From: JAJTZA01 sp041744075
GTDB taxonomy: Bacteria > Verrucomicrobiota > Verrucomicrobiia > Chthoniobacterales > Terrimicrobiaceae
Length of the DNA stretch: 64,000 bases
Direction: 5' to 3'
NCBI GenBank assembly: GCA_041744075.1
Contig: JBGTLQ010000167.1
Span: forward strand, 5,477 to 69,476
The first letter of the stretch is position 1, and each line of letters opens with the position of its first letter. Shown here piece by piece: positions 45,851 to 53,172 of this stretch. The position numbers and the translations under genes are program-made. The notes beneath the pieces are model-generated. The model was not told the origin of the DNA, made no database searches, and saw only the letters and a list, made by a program, of their open reading frames with translations.

Positions 45851-46606
45851 ATGAATCAGTTAGCCTTTGGAAGAATCAATGCCTATCGAAAGTACGAGCT
45901 GTTTATGGAGCGCTACCGGAGCGCAGCAGAAATCGTCAGGCGCGAGATACCTTTATCACCCGAAACCCGTTTTCTTGATGTGGGGTGTGGGAATGGGATC
46001 ATGAAATTCTTCTTTGATGACCATGAAGGCCAGTGGCATGGCATTGAAGAGTGGGCTGAGCGGGTGGAGTGCTGTGAAAAGCTTGGGTATGAGGTTGCGT
46101 CCATCAATATTGAGTCCACCCCCTTCCCCTACCCTGACGCCTCCTTTGAACTGGTCTTCGCCTCACACGTGATCGAGCATCTGAAGAATCCTGCCCGGGC
46201 CATTCGCGAGTGCTCGAGGGTTCTCAAACCCGGAGGACTTCTCCTCGTCGCAACCCCCACCAAACCACCCTTCTTCGCTGAGCTCATCAACGCCTGGCAT
46301 CACTTGGTGCCAAAAAAGTTGGGCGAAACCCAAAATGCCTTCTCCGCCCGATCTCTGCGCCGCTTTGTTAAGCAAACACTTTCCAGCGAACCAACCTCGA
46401 ACTGGAGGCTGGTGGACTGCCGCGGGTTCCGATTGCTCTCCTGCCGCAGCAGATCGACTCTCGAAGACCACTATTGGTTTTACAGACTCAATACAAGCGT
46501 GGCCCGTCATCTCACCGACCTGGTTCCAGAAGTGAATTTGATCTATCAGAAGTTGAATCAAGGCGGAAATCCGAACGACAGCTTCACAACGACATATTCG
46601 GGGTGA
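45851..46606 (+). CDS. Class I SAM-dependent methyltransferase
   Basis: 251 residues. SAM-binding motif I is FLDVGCGNGIMKFFF (about residues 39-53), followed by FPYPDASFELVFASHVIEHL and LKPGGLLLVATP, typical of UbiE/type-11 methyltransferases. The substrate is unknown; genes of this type often act on lipids, sugars or small molecules. Its 3' end overlaps the convergent neighbouring methyltransferase by 49 bases. Confidence 0.85.
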   Translation: MNQLAFGRINAYRKYELFMERYRSAAEIVRREIPLSPETRFLDVGCGNGIMKFFFDDHEGQWHGIEEWAERVECCEKLGYEVASINIESTPFPYPDASFELVFASHVIEHLKNPARAIRECSRVLKPGGLLLVATPTKPPFFAELINAWHHLVPKKLGETQNAFSARSLRRFVKQTLSSEPTSNWRLVDCRGFRLLSCRSRSTLEDHYWFYRLNTSVARHLTDLVPEVNLIYQKLNQGGNPNDSFTTTYSG

Positions 46607-47424
46607 ACAGCTCCCGTGTTTGTTCGAATGATTATTGGAGGCTCCACCCAGGTTTGCCCATGAAGGTTTGTCGGCAGATCGGACTGAAGCATCATACCAA
46701 ACAAGCCCAGCAGAGCTTTCGTGCCTTCGCGAAGGACAACGGGGCGCCAACGCACAATCACCAACCCAGCGGCGATGGCTGACGACCGAACGCGTTCCAA
46801 CTGATGTTCAGGGTCCACCGGAAACACACAGGCAAAAACCCCGCCGGGTGCGAGGTGATTGGCCGCTGTGACACAATAATCGGCAATGTTTCCCCGCAGT
46901 TCAAACCGACAAGCCATTTTTTGCGGATGCTCGCTTTCAGGACCACTCCCTGACGGAAAATATGGTGGACTCCCCAGAACGAGATCAAATTTTTCATCCG
47001 CGCCCAAGATATCAGGATTGCGAAAGTCCCCCTCCCGGATGTCATACCTCGGGGTCAGCCCATTCCATGCCGCAGACTTCCGGGCCAGGCGAACACTTTC
47101 CGATTGCGCCTCGACAGTGACAAATTGTGCACCAGTCAATCGCCATGCCGCAATCATCCCAACCGTCCCAATCCCACTGCCCAGATCCAGCACCGCGCTG
47201 GCCGAAGGACACAGGCTGGTCCCATACCATGCCGTCAACACATCATCGGTTGAAAAGCGATGCCCACCCTTCAGCTGAAAAATACGAAAATACCCACTGA
47301 TCGCGTCCAAAGATTCCCCACTTTCAACCTCCGGTCCTTCTCCAAGAGCCCCCGGCGGAACCGGTCCGGGCTTGACCCAGCCCTTGAACACAGGTTCTGA
47401 ATACGGGTTGTGCGGGTCTGACAT
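46558..47424 (-). CDS. TrmN6-type (tRNA1Val A37-N6) methyltransferase-like protein
   Basis: 288 residues from the ATG at 47424. The combination FRIFQLKGGHRFSTDDVLTA, VLDLGSGIGTVGMIAA and the amino-methyltransferase motif LGSPPYFPSG matches the YfiC/TrmN6 group. Those enzymes methylate N6 of adenosine-37 in tRNA1Val. An extra N-terminal about 45 residues and a modified C-terminus leave some doubt about the target. A longer start at 47634 would run through a PEP-CTERM relic and is rejected. Confidence 0.8.
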   Translation of the reverse strand: MSDPHNPYSEPVFKGWVKPGPVPPGALGEGPEVESGESLDAISGYFRIFQLKGGHRFSTDDVLTAWYGTSLCPSASAVLDLGSGIGTVGMIAAWRLTGAQFVTVEAQSESVRLARKSAAWNGLTPRYDIREGDFRNPDILGADEKFDLVLGSPPYFPSGSGPESEHPQKMACRFELRGNIADYCVTAANHLAPGGVFACVFPVDPEHQLERVRSSAIAAGLVIVRWRPVVLREGTKALLGLFGMMLQSDLPTNLHGQTWVEPPIIIRTNTGAVHPEYVVVKLSFGFPP

Positions 47425-47503
47425 CGCCGCAGACTGGCCGAAAATGAAGTACGTGTCCACCTCCTGCCAGAAGGACTTCAGCTTCTCAGCGAAGAGCGCG
47501 TGT

Positions 47504-47765
47504 TTATGTCGAAGAATATCGTCTTCCCAACAAGCCAAAGCCTGACGCAAGAAGCGCAAGGGACATGGCTGTTGGCTCCGGCACGGTCGCGATGTCGCTG
47601 AATGTGCCGTCTTCGGTGAGGGTGATCCCATCAAAATGCGAAATCAACGAACTGACCGGCTGGTTATTAAAATTGAAGGTTTTGTAGTCGGAGAGGACCC
47701 CTGTTTCAGAACGGCTCCGTACTGAGCGAAGATTCGTTCTGAATCATCAACATGAAACAAGTGAA
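47504..47765 (-). pseudogene. Frameshifted 3' remnant of a PEP-CTERM protein gene
   Basis: On the minus strand the frame ending at 47504-47506 reads DYKTFNFNNQPVSSLISHFD, then TVPEPTAMSLALL, then SGFGLLGRRYSST and stop. This is a full PEP-CTERM sorting tail: VPEP, hydrophobic span, Arg pair. It has no start codon: at the CCCC run 47698-47701 the plausible upstream coding (DSERIFAQYGAVLKQG) is in a different frame. A one-base indel there would join the two. The 5' part is not recognisable. PEP-CTERM proteins are sorted by exosortase in exopolysaccharide-producing bacteria. Confidence 0.7.
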
Positions 47766-47994
47766 CTGACAGCAGCACGGGACTTAAGCCCCAACACGGC
47801 CACACCCCCAGGGCAAGCCCTGACCAACCAATGGCTGGAAGAACAAGGTGTGCCCAACATGCGCACATTATGGATAAAACGACACTACGGGGCAAAGGGC
47901 GCAGTCGGAACTATCAAGGCCGCGTTCGACCCGGGAGGCGGGGTAGCAATAGCGATTTGTCAGTATTGCAGTTTTCCTGTATCATCGCTATTAC
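47766..47994. other. Gene-free stretch upstream of the AbrB-type gene
   Basis: With the pseudogene this makes about 570 bases without an intact gene (47425-47994). An open plus-strand frame (NQWLEEQGVPNMRTLWIKRH) runs here without homology I recognise and without a convincing start. It may be a decayed fragment. No RNA gene or clear promoter was seen. Confidence 0.4.
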
Positions 47995-48264
47995 TTGCAT
48001 ATAACCAAAGTTATCACGGTAAATCAGCGCGGAGCGCTCACCTTGCCGAAGGGGGTGCGCGATTTTTTGGGCGTTAAGCGAGGAGGTCAAATTGTCGTGG
48101 ACATCAATGAGAATGGTGAGGTCCGTCTTAGGGCAGGTGTTTTTGTTCCCTTGGAAATTTATTCCTCTGAAAGGGAGGAAGAATTTCAGGAGATGAATGA
48201 AAAGCCACTCGCTGGTAAGAAGATGGTGTGGAGCAAAGGTCGATGTGGATTTGCTCTTGGCTGA
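47995..48264 (+). CDS. AbrB/MazE-type DNA-binding protein, orphan
   Basis: 89 residues from a TTG at 47995. KVITVNQRGALTLPKGVRDF followed by LGVKRGGQIVVDINENGEV is a SpoVT-AbrB swapped-hairpin domain, as in MazE-type antitoxins and AbrB regulators. The last about 14 residues look unnatural. In the +1 frame the DNA instead reads KVDVDLLLAECIRRGIVSA, a more protein-like helix ending at a TAA near 48307. The 3' end may therefore carry a one-base insertion. No toxin gene is adjacent. Confidence 0.6.
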   Translation: MHITKVITVNQRGALTLPKGVRDFLGVKRGGQIVVDINENGEVRLRAGVFVPLEIYSSEREEEFQEMNEKPLAGKKMVWSKGRCGFALG

Positions 48265-48338
48265 ATGTATCCGCCGAGGAATCGTGAGCGCGATCAGCAA
48301 CTCGTAAATCCGAATCCGTAATCTTTAAAAATCGGTGC

Positions 48339-48427
48339 CAAAGGGGTCAGGCCTTGCCTATTCCCATTGTACAGTGACCACGGGCGAAGGAGCTTGAATT
48401 TTCAATGGGCAAGGCCTGACCCCTTTT
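48339..48427. repeat. REP/MITE-like palindromic element
   Basis: A 19-bp perfect outer stem (AAAGGGGTCAGGCCTTGCC at 48340-48358 with its complement at 48408-48426) continues after a left-side bulge into CATTG/CAATG. The loop is about 33 bases. The GGGGTCAGGCCTTGCC arm is, from general knowledge, a common flank of REP-associated Y1 tyrosine transposase genes (IS200/IS605-related). No transposase is present here, so it is probably a non-autonomous copy. Confidence 0.75.
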
Positions 48428-48488
48428 ATGTGGCATGACGATGGGAGACCGGCGATACCATATCGCGATTTGTTCACATTAAGCTCCT

Positions 48489-48965
48489 CTATTCACCTCC
48501 GCACTCACTGGTGAATATGGCGGTGTAGAGATGCTCGTCGAACGGATCACCGATGGGGCTACGATGAGCGAGTGACTTGGAATAACCTCTCGGTTTGTCG
48601 CCGATAATCATGCAGATGGCATTTCCACGATACTGTAAACCGACAGACTCACCATCCGCCGACCATATGCATGCGAAATCCTCGGGTGAAGGGTGCTCAA
48701 TCACGGCTTGATCTGAGGCTATATCCTTCGAAATACCGGGCGGTTCTCCGCTTTTTTCCACATGTTCCCAATTTGTTGAGGCTGATGGTATGGTTGTGAC
48801 AAACGCGGGACAATCTCTGGCTGGCTGCGCGATTTGAGGCTCGGATAAATACAGCCAAGCCATTCCGTCTCTCTCCTTAAGTATTGCTGTCCGATGGGAA
48901 ACACAATGCCTCCATGAGAGAAAAAGCCCAGTGTCGCCGGATTGATTGATCGCTGGAATATTCAT
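48489..48965 (-). CDS. Hypothetical protein
   Basis: 158 residues. No family recognised, no signal peptide or membrane segment. The sequence is of ordinary composition with a plausible globular C-terminal half (GLQYRGNAICMIIGDKPRGY; DPFDEHLYTAIFTS). It sits 38 bases downstream of the YiiX-like lipoprotein on the same strand, so they may be co-transcribed. It lies within the degraded accessory island, which lowers confidence that it is expressed. Confidence 0.5.
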   Translation of the reverse strand: MNIPAINQSGDTGLFLSWRHCVSHRTAILKERDGMAWLYLSEPQIAQPARDCPAFVTTIPSASTNWEHVEKSGEPPGISKDIASDQAVIEHPSPEDFACIWSADGESVGLQYRGNAICMIIGDKPRGYSKSLAHRSPIGDPFDEHLYTAIFTSECGGE

Positions 48966-49003
48966 CGGAGTTTTGTAAGAATAACGTCAACTACCCGTTC
49001 CAG

Positions 49004-49597
49004 CTATTTCCGTTGAATGGTGATCAATTTATCTGAGTTGAACATGTCGGATGGAGCAATGACATCCATTTCCAGTGGAATCTTTTTCCCATAGCGCTCT
49101 TGCATGATCTTGCGAACAAGCGGCGAAGTGAGGTCGAAATCTTTAAGATTTTTTAGAGAGCCGATTCTGATATCTGCGCCCCGATCGTACGCCTTCCAGA
49201 CAAGTTCGGAACAGTAAACCTTCCTATCGGACCACTCGAAAAGCCAATCGTAATCTCTTCCCATGAATTGTTGAACTTCATTTTTGACCCTGAAGAAGTC
49301 AACATCATTGGAGTCCTTGAGGCGCTTAATGACATAATGTTCCCCTACCCCTCGCTTGATCCATTCGTCAAGCGGTGTCCGGGATACGGGTTGGATAGCT
49401 TCAAAAACAAATGGTTTATCATTCGAGAAGAAGATTATTCCCATGTGGGTGTAATCCGATTTGGTCGCAGCAGCAATTGCTTTCGCCTGACGCGACTGTG
49501 AGCGATGAAAGATAATATCACCATCTTGAATTTCGGTTGCTTCCGAACACGCGGAAAGCAACCCCAGAATTAAAAGCCCGAAGAGTCGAAGGATCAT
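49004..49597 (-). CDS. YiiX-like permuted papain-fold (NlpC/P60-related) lipoprotein
   Basis: 197 residues. The signal peptide ends in GLLSAC, a lipobox. The core motifs are GDIIFHRSQS, YTHMGIIFFSNDKP (catalytic-type His) and VYCSELVWKAYDRG (catalytic-type Cys). In this permuted order they match the YiiX/DUF830 family of putative amidases or peptidases acting on lipids or cell-wall peptides. No substrate or partner is indicated by the neighbourhood. Confidence 0.82.
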   Translation of the reverse strand: MILRLFGLLILGLLSACSEATEIQDGDIIFHRSQSRQAKAIAAATKSDYTHMGIIFFSNDKPFVFEAIQPVSRTPLDEWIKRGVGEHYVIKRLKDSNDVDFFRVKNEVQQFMGRDYDWLFEWSDRKVYCSELVWKAYDRGADIRIGSLKNLKDFDLTSPLVRKIMQERYGKKIPLEMDVIAPSDMFNSDKLITIQRK

Positions 49598-49689
49598 AAA
49601 TCGCTTTCCAACTGCAAGGTTGTCTAAAGTATCACGAAGGCTTTCGACTTGGGGCGAGTAGCCACTTGGCTAGCACCATCTTGTACCCA

Positions 49690-49995
49690 TTAGTTCCCCA
49701 TGATCGATCGGTCATTGTTTGCATTTTCTTCCCGGAGGTGAACTTCGCTTCTGTGTTCGTGGAGAATTCTTATACAAATATCTCTGCAAATGGGAACGGC
49801 ATCTTTTCTGGTTTTGCCAGGAAATTTGATCCAGATTCGGTCCCAAAGCCATGCTGGAATCTCCGAGCGGCCATCCCAGACCTCTGTTGCCCATCGTGCG
49901 AACAGCTTCTCGTGAGTCCGCATAAGGTTTTGGTAGTTCGCCAGCAGTTGTTGGTGCCGATCGGTAAGATCAGATGTCATATTTTCTGGGCACAT
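49690..49995 (-). CDS. Hypothetical protein
   Basis: 101 residues from the ATG at 49995; a second ATG at 49980 (MTSDLTDRHQQLL) is equally plausible. Predicted to be mostly helical and hydrophilic (NLMRTHEKLFARWATEVWDG). No family recognised. The frame extends about 30 codons upstream without a start codon, so it might be a truncated gene. It lies in the accessory island between the YiiX-like gene and a repeat-rich gap. Confidence 0.4.
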   Translation of the reverse strand: MCPENMTSDLTDRHQQLLANYQNLMRTHEKLFARWATEVWDGRSEIPAWLWDRIWIKFPGKTRKDAVPICRDICIRILHEHRSEVHLREENANNDRSIMGN

Positions 49996-50320
49996 AGTGT
50001 TTTTGAGCTTCCCGTGACATTTGTGGGTAATGAAATCTCCGGCGATATATCTTCTACATATGTGGCCCCAAAGGCCAGACTCCTTCTTGGCGTCTCATTG
50101 GATTTCTTTAGCCGCACGGAGACCCCAGTTCAAGAAATTTGGAGATATCGAGTCAGGCCATGCGGTTGAGCGAGATTCTGAGTATTTGTCCCTCCGGCAC
50201 TCGGCACTTCATCATGTGGAGGCAAACCTCAGTCTGATCAGGAAGAAGTGACGGCTGCGCCATTTGGGTTGCCATCGTGCTCGGAGATCACGATCCACCG
50301 GCTGAAATCAGGCGGGGAGA

Positions 50321-50463
50321 TTTACCACAAAGATCACAAAGAGAGGGGGCAAGAAATTATGAATTATGAATGATCAGTGGTTGGTGGTCGGGCAACAGGT
50401 GAGGAAAGCATGCGAGGCGTTTGCCAGTCGCATCTTTGTGTTCTTTGCGTCCTTTGCGGTCAA
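50321..50463. repeat. Degenerate inverted repeat of CACAAAG units
   Basis: The left arm TTTACCACAAAGATCACAAA (50321-50340) matches the reverse complement of the right arm at about 50437-50463 (CTTTGTGTTCTTTGCGTCCT, then TTGCGG) with about 6 differences. Similar sequence flanks small GxxExxY or four-helix-bundle genes in many PVC genomes, from general knowledge. Here no gene remains between the arms. Confidence 0.5.
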
Positions 50464-50552
50464 TGAGTTGATTTTAGGTCTAAAAATCTCTGCGTCTCAG
50501 CCTTGGTCAGGCGGTCTCAGCTGTGCTCCGGCTTTGTTCAAAAGTCGATTAG

Positions 50553-50578
50553 AAGAAATTTGTTCCAAATTCCTCTAC
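50553..50578. repeat. 26-bp dispersed repeat, copy 2
   Basis: Reverse complement of 36708-36733 with no mismatch (AAGAAATTTGTTCCAAATTC, then CTCTAC). It lies 72 bases beyond the stop of the last BMC gene. Confidence 0.85.
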
Positions 50579-50649
50579 GCTGATTTCTTGAGAGGCAGAC
50601 TCTCTCTGGTTCTGTGTGCTCCTCAAATCCGTGGTTACAGTCCGTGCTG

Positions 50650-51576
50650 CTATCCGACCACTTTACGAATCGTGTCCTGGAGCGCTTTGGCTGAGGCTTG
50701 GAGGCCGTTGAGTTCTTTGGGCCAGAGTTCGACTTCGATGTGTTGGACGACGCCGCGTCGTCCGACGACGGTGGGCACGCTGATTGAGACATTGCGGAGT
50801 CCGTAAGCGCCGTTCACGAGGCTTGAGACGGGCAGGATGCGCTGACGGTCCAGGGCGATGCAATCGATCACTTCGCGGATGGCCACGCCAACAGCCCAAC
50901 CGGCACCGCCTTTGCGGGAGATGACTTCCGCACCGCTTTTTTGGGTGCGTTCGAACAATTGGGTTTGGAAGGTGGGGGTTACTCCGGGGAATTTGAGCAA
51001 AGGAAATCCGTCCACGGTGGCAGAGGACCAAATAGGAACCATCGTGTCTCCATGTTCCCCGAGGATCATCGCTCGGACTTGAGTTGGCGGGAGCTTAAGG
51101 GCTGCGGAAATCAACGAACAGAAGCGGGAGGTGTCGAGAACGGTGCCAAGGCCAAGGACTTGGTGGGCGGGAAGACCGGTCTCGCGCTGGGCGAGGAAGG
51201 TGAGCACATCCACGGGGTTCGAGACCACAAAAAGGATCGCGTCTTTTCTGAGTCCGGCTTCTTTGAGACTTTTCAGAATCCCGAGAAACAGCGTCACATT
51301 GCGATTGATGAGATCCAAACGGGATTCATCAGGTTTGCGGCGCAGGCCGGCGGTGATACAAATAATGTCAGCTTGAGCCGCTTCCGTGTAGGTGGCTGCC
51401 GCGATGGTTTGGTCGGCACAAAAGGCGGCCCCATGCAGAAGGTCAAGGGCTTCCCCTTCGGCGGTGGCTTGATTGGCATCGAGGATGAGAATTTCTTTGA
51501 CGATGCCCGAGCATTGCAAAGCAAAAGCTGCGCAAGATCCCACCCGACCACCACCACCAATAATTGCGACTTTCAT
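50650..51576 (-). CDS. BMC-associated lactate/malate dehydrogenase family enzyme
   Basis: 308 residues. The NAD-binding motif is VAIIGGGGRVGSCAAF (residues 3-18) with Asp33 downstream. The catalytic pair is visible as Asp148/Arg151 (VLDTSRF) and His175 (GEHGDT). The specificity loop reads AGLRRKPDESRLDL. The residue aligning by eye with LDH position 102 is Arg80, as in malate dehydrogenases, whereas true LDHs carry Gln. In PVC BMC loci this enzyme is proposed to recycle NADH, for example by reducing lactaldehyde to 1,2-propanediol. It is the last gene of the BMC operon, 6 bases after the aldolase. Confidence 0.85.
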   Translation of the reverse strand: MKVAIIGGGGRVGSCAAFALQCSGIVKEILILDANQATAEGEALDLLHGAAFCADQTIAAATYTEAAQADIICITAGLRRKPDESRLDLINRNVTLFLGILKSLKEAGLRKDAILFVVSNPVDVLTFLAQRETGLPAHQVLGLGTVLDTSRFCSLISAALKLPPTQVRAMILGEHGDTMVPIWSSATVDGFPLLKFPGVTPTFQTQLFERTQKSGAEVISRKGGAGWAVGVAIREVIDCIALDRQRILPVSSLVNGAYGLRNVSISVPTVVGRRGVVQHIEVELWPKELNGLQASAKALQDTIRKVVG

Positions 51577-51582
51577 AAATGC

Positions 51583-52629
51583 TTAGTTTTTGAGGTTTGC
51601 GATGATTTCGTCAGTGAGCTTCTGAACAAGCGTCTCGAACTCGGCAGGCTGCTCGGTTTGGGTCATCGGATTATAAGGGGTCACCGGCGACGAACATCCA
51701 TGGGACCCACACATTTGTGTCCAAGGATCGACCTCGCAGAGTTCAGCGGGCTTCAAATCAAAACGATTGTCAGGAAGTCCCATCGATTTTTTGATCTTTA
51801 GGAGATCATCCAATTTTTCGCAAGGAATGGAAGCAGAGCCCGGCAGAGATTGGGCGAGGATCACGGTGCGGCAATAGGCATCGGTGATTTCCATTTTGAA
51901 ATAAGCGTCTTCCACGGATTTGCCCCAACAGATGACGCCATGACATCCCATGATGATCGACTGATGGTTCGGAGCGAGCGGAGTGATCGAGGCTGCAATT
52001 TCTGGTGAGCCTGGAGTTTGGTAGGACGCCACGGCGACCTGACCAACAAAAACTTCCAATTCAGGAATCAGCCGGGCGGGAGGTTCCAGTTCTTTGATCG
52101 CAAAGGCGCCGGCGTGACAGGGATGCGCGTGACAGACTGAAAATGCGGCCGGGGTAGAGTCATAGATGGCCAAATGCGTGGTGAATTCGCTGGAGCGTTT
52201 CCACGTGCCGCCGAGTTGGTTGCCTTTGCCATCAACCAAGGTGAGCATCTCAGGCGTCATGAAACCCTTGCTCACTCCGGTGGGTGTGACAATAAAACGA
52301 TCTGGAGCGAGGCGGCAGGAGATGTTGCCCCCATTGCCGTCACAATATTCGCGAGCCCAGATCCGTCGCCCGATATCGCAGATTTCTTCTTTGAGTTTCT
52401 GGGCCAGTGGGGAGTTGAAGAGCTTTTGATCATCGCTGGAAGAAAGAGGAGAGGCCGCTGTGACAGCCACCGAAACCGGCTGAGCGGCGGCATCAAAGAC
52501 AATTTTGATGCCTGCTTCCGTGAGGAGGTCTTTGGCACCGGGAGTGAGACGAATGTCGCGGTTGTAACGGAACTCTTTCGATCCGGTGGTGATAAAGTTT
52601 TCAGCTTCTTTTTGGGCAAACAATGTCAT
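51583..52629 (-). CDS. BMC class II aldolase (L-fuculose/L-rhamnulose-1-phosphate type)
   Basis: 348 residues, about 130 longer than FucA. The core (about 75-290) shows GNGGNISCRL, the acidic residue Glu148 in SSEFTTH, and metal ligands His167/His169 (CHAHPCHAG) and His230 (MGCHGVICWG). It would split a deoxy-sugar-1-phosphate into DHAP and lactaldehyde. An N-terminal extension (about 1-70) contains RLTPGAKDLLTEAGIKIVF, reminiscent of the start of some other BMC-related proteins. The C-terminal about 20 residues (ETLVQKLTDEIIANLK) form an amphipathic helix fit to be an encapsulation peptide. Confidence 0.88.
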   Translation of the reverse strand: MTLFAQKEAENFITTGSKEFRYNRDIRLTPGAKDLLTEAGIKIVFDAAAQPVSVAVTAASPLSSSDDQKLFNSPLAQKLKEEICDIGRRIWAREYCDGNGGNISCRLAPDRFIVTPTGVSKGFMTPEMLTLVDGKGNQLGGTWKRSSEFTTHLAIYDSTPAAFSVCHAHPCHAGAFAIKELEPPARLIPELEVFVGQVAVASYQTPGSPEIAASITPLAPNHQSIIMGCHGVICWGKSVEDAYFKMEITDAYCRTVILAQSLPGSASIPCEKLDDLLKIKKSMGLPDNRFDLKPAELCEVDPWTQMCGSHGCSSPVTPYNPMTQTEQPAEFETLVQKLTDEIIANLKN

Positions 52630-52632
52630 GGC

Positions 52633-52911
52633 TTATTTTTGGTAAAAGATTTCGTCAACGAGTGCGGCACAATAGGCGTCAACAGGGGTGGGTTCGGGAA
52701 AGGGGCAAGCGGCTTCGCGGCCTTCGCTAATGGCGATGGTCTGTCCGATGTTGGCGCCGAGTTGATCATAAACCACGATGGCGGGATCGTATTGATTCTT
52801 CCCGTCCAGAGTTTCCCGGCGCCAAGGCAACGTGAGGAGAAGGCGTTCCCCGGAAAACCGGGGAGATCGAACAGCGAGAGTCACATTGCCAATGACGGTT
52901 CCAAGTCTCAC
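52633..52911 (-). CDS. BMC-P shell vertex protein (EutN/CcmL family)
   Basis: 92 residues. BMC-P pentamers cap the twelve corners of the shell. MRLGTVIGNVTLAVRSP at the start and VVYDQLGANIGQTIAISEGR in the middle match the family (the usual DxxGAGxGxxVLV turn is here DQLGANIGQTIAI). An insertion between strands (PWRRETLDGKNQYDP) makes it slightly divergent. It overlaps the preceding BMC-P by 4 bases and is followed after 3 bases by the aldolase. Confidence 0.93.
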   Translation of the reverse strand: MRLGTVIGNVTLAVRSPRFSGERLLLTLPWRRETLDGKNQYDPAIVVYDQLGANIGQTIAISEGREAACPFPEPTPVDAYCAALVDEIFYQK

Positions 52912-53171
52912 AGGGCAAGGCTCCTTTCCGGGTCAATGATTCCCATCACATTCCATCGGGCGGGACTAAGTTCGTCACCAACCATTTTGCGCGATTCTTT
53001 TCCATCACTGGAGATCAGCACTTTCTGATTGATGCCGGCACCGAGGTTATCGATCACGATTTGAGGCGGCACATCCGGGCTTTCAGGGACCGCGATGAGC
53101 AAACGCCAGCCTTCGAGGCTGGGATGTTTGACCGTCGAGATGATCTGGCCGTGGATGGTGGCAGTGCGCAT
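52908..53171 (-). CDS. BMC-P shell vertex protein
   Basis: 87 residues. MRTATIHGQIISTVKHPSLE and IVIDNLGAGINQKVLISSDG are the family hallmarks. It is one of three BMC-P paralogues in the locus, and it differs clearly from the others, so they may form hetero-pentamers or occupy distinct vertices. It starts 1 base after the aldehyde dehydrogenase stop and overlaps the next BMC-P by 4 bases. Confidence 0.94.
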   Translation of the reverse strand: MRTATIHGQIISTVKHPSLEGWRLLIAVPESPDVPPQIVIDNLGAGINQKVLISSDGKESRKMVGDELSPARWNVMGIIDPERSLAL

Positions 53172-53172
53172 G

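Larger units (their letters stand above)
49996..50649. other. 654-base gene-free gap rich in repeat relics
   Basis: No convincing gene on either strand. It holds a degenerate inverted repeat of ACCACAAAG/CTTTGCGGT type (50321-50463), a short direct repeat (ATTATGAATTATGAATGA at 50356-50373), one copy of the 26-bp dispersed repeat (50553-50578), and a CAAATCCGTGGTTACAG-type stretch (50617-50640). It separates the accessory island from the BMC locus. Confidence 0.6.

Noticed and set aside
47644..47895. 83-codon minus-strand ORF as an intact gene
   Set aside because: Only its last third looks protein-like, and it appears to be the upstream part of the frameshifted PEP-CTERM relic.
47995..48264. 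Complete toxin-antitoxin module
   Set aside because: An AbrB/MazE-type protein is present, but no PIN, MazF or other toxin gene is adjacent on either side.
52174..53028. 284-codon plus-strand ORF over the BMC aldolase and BMC-P genes
   Set aside because: The minus-strand genes carry catalytic residues and shell signatures; the plus frame has none.
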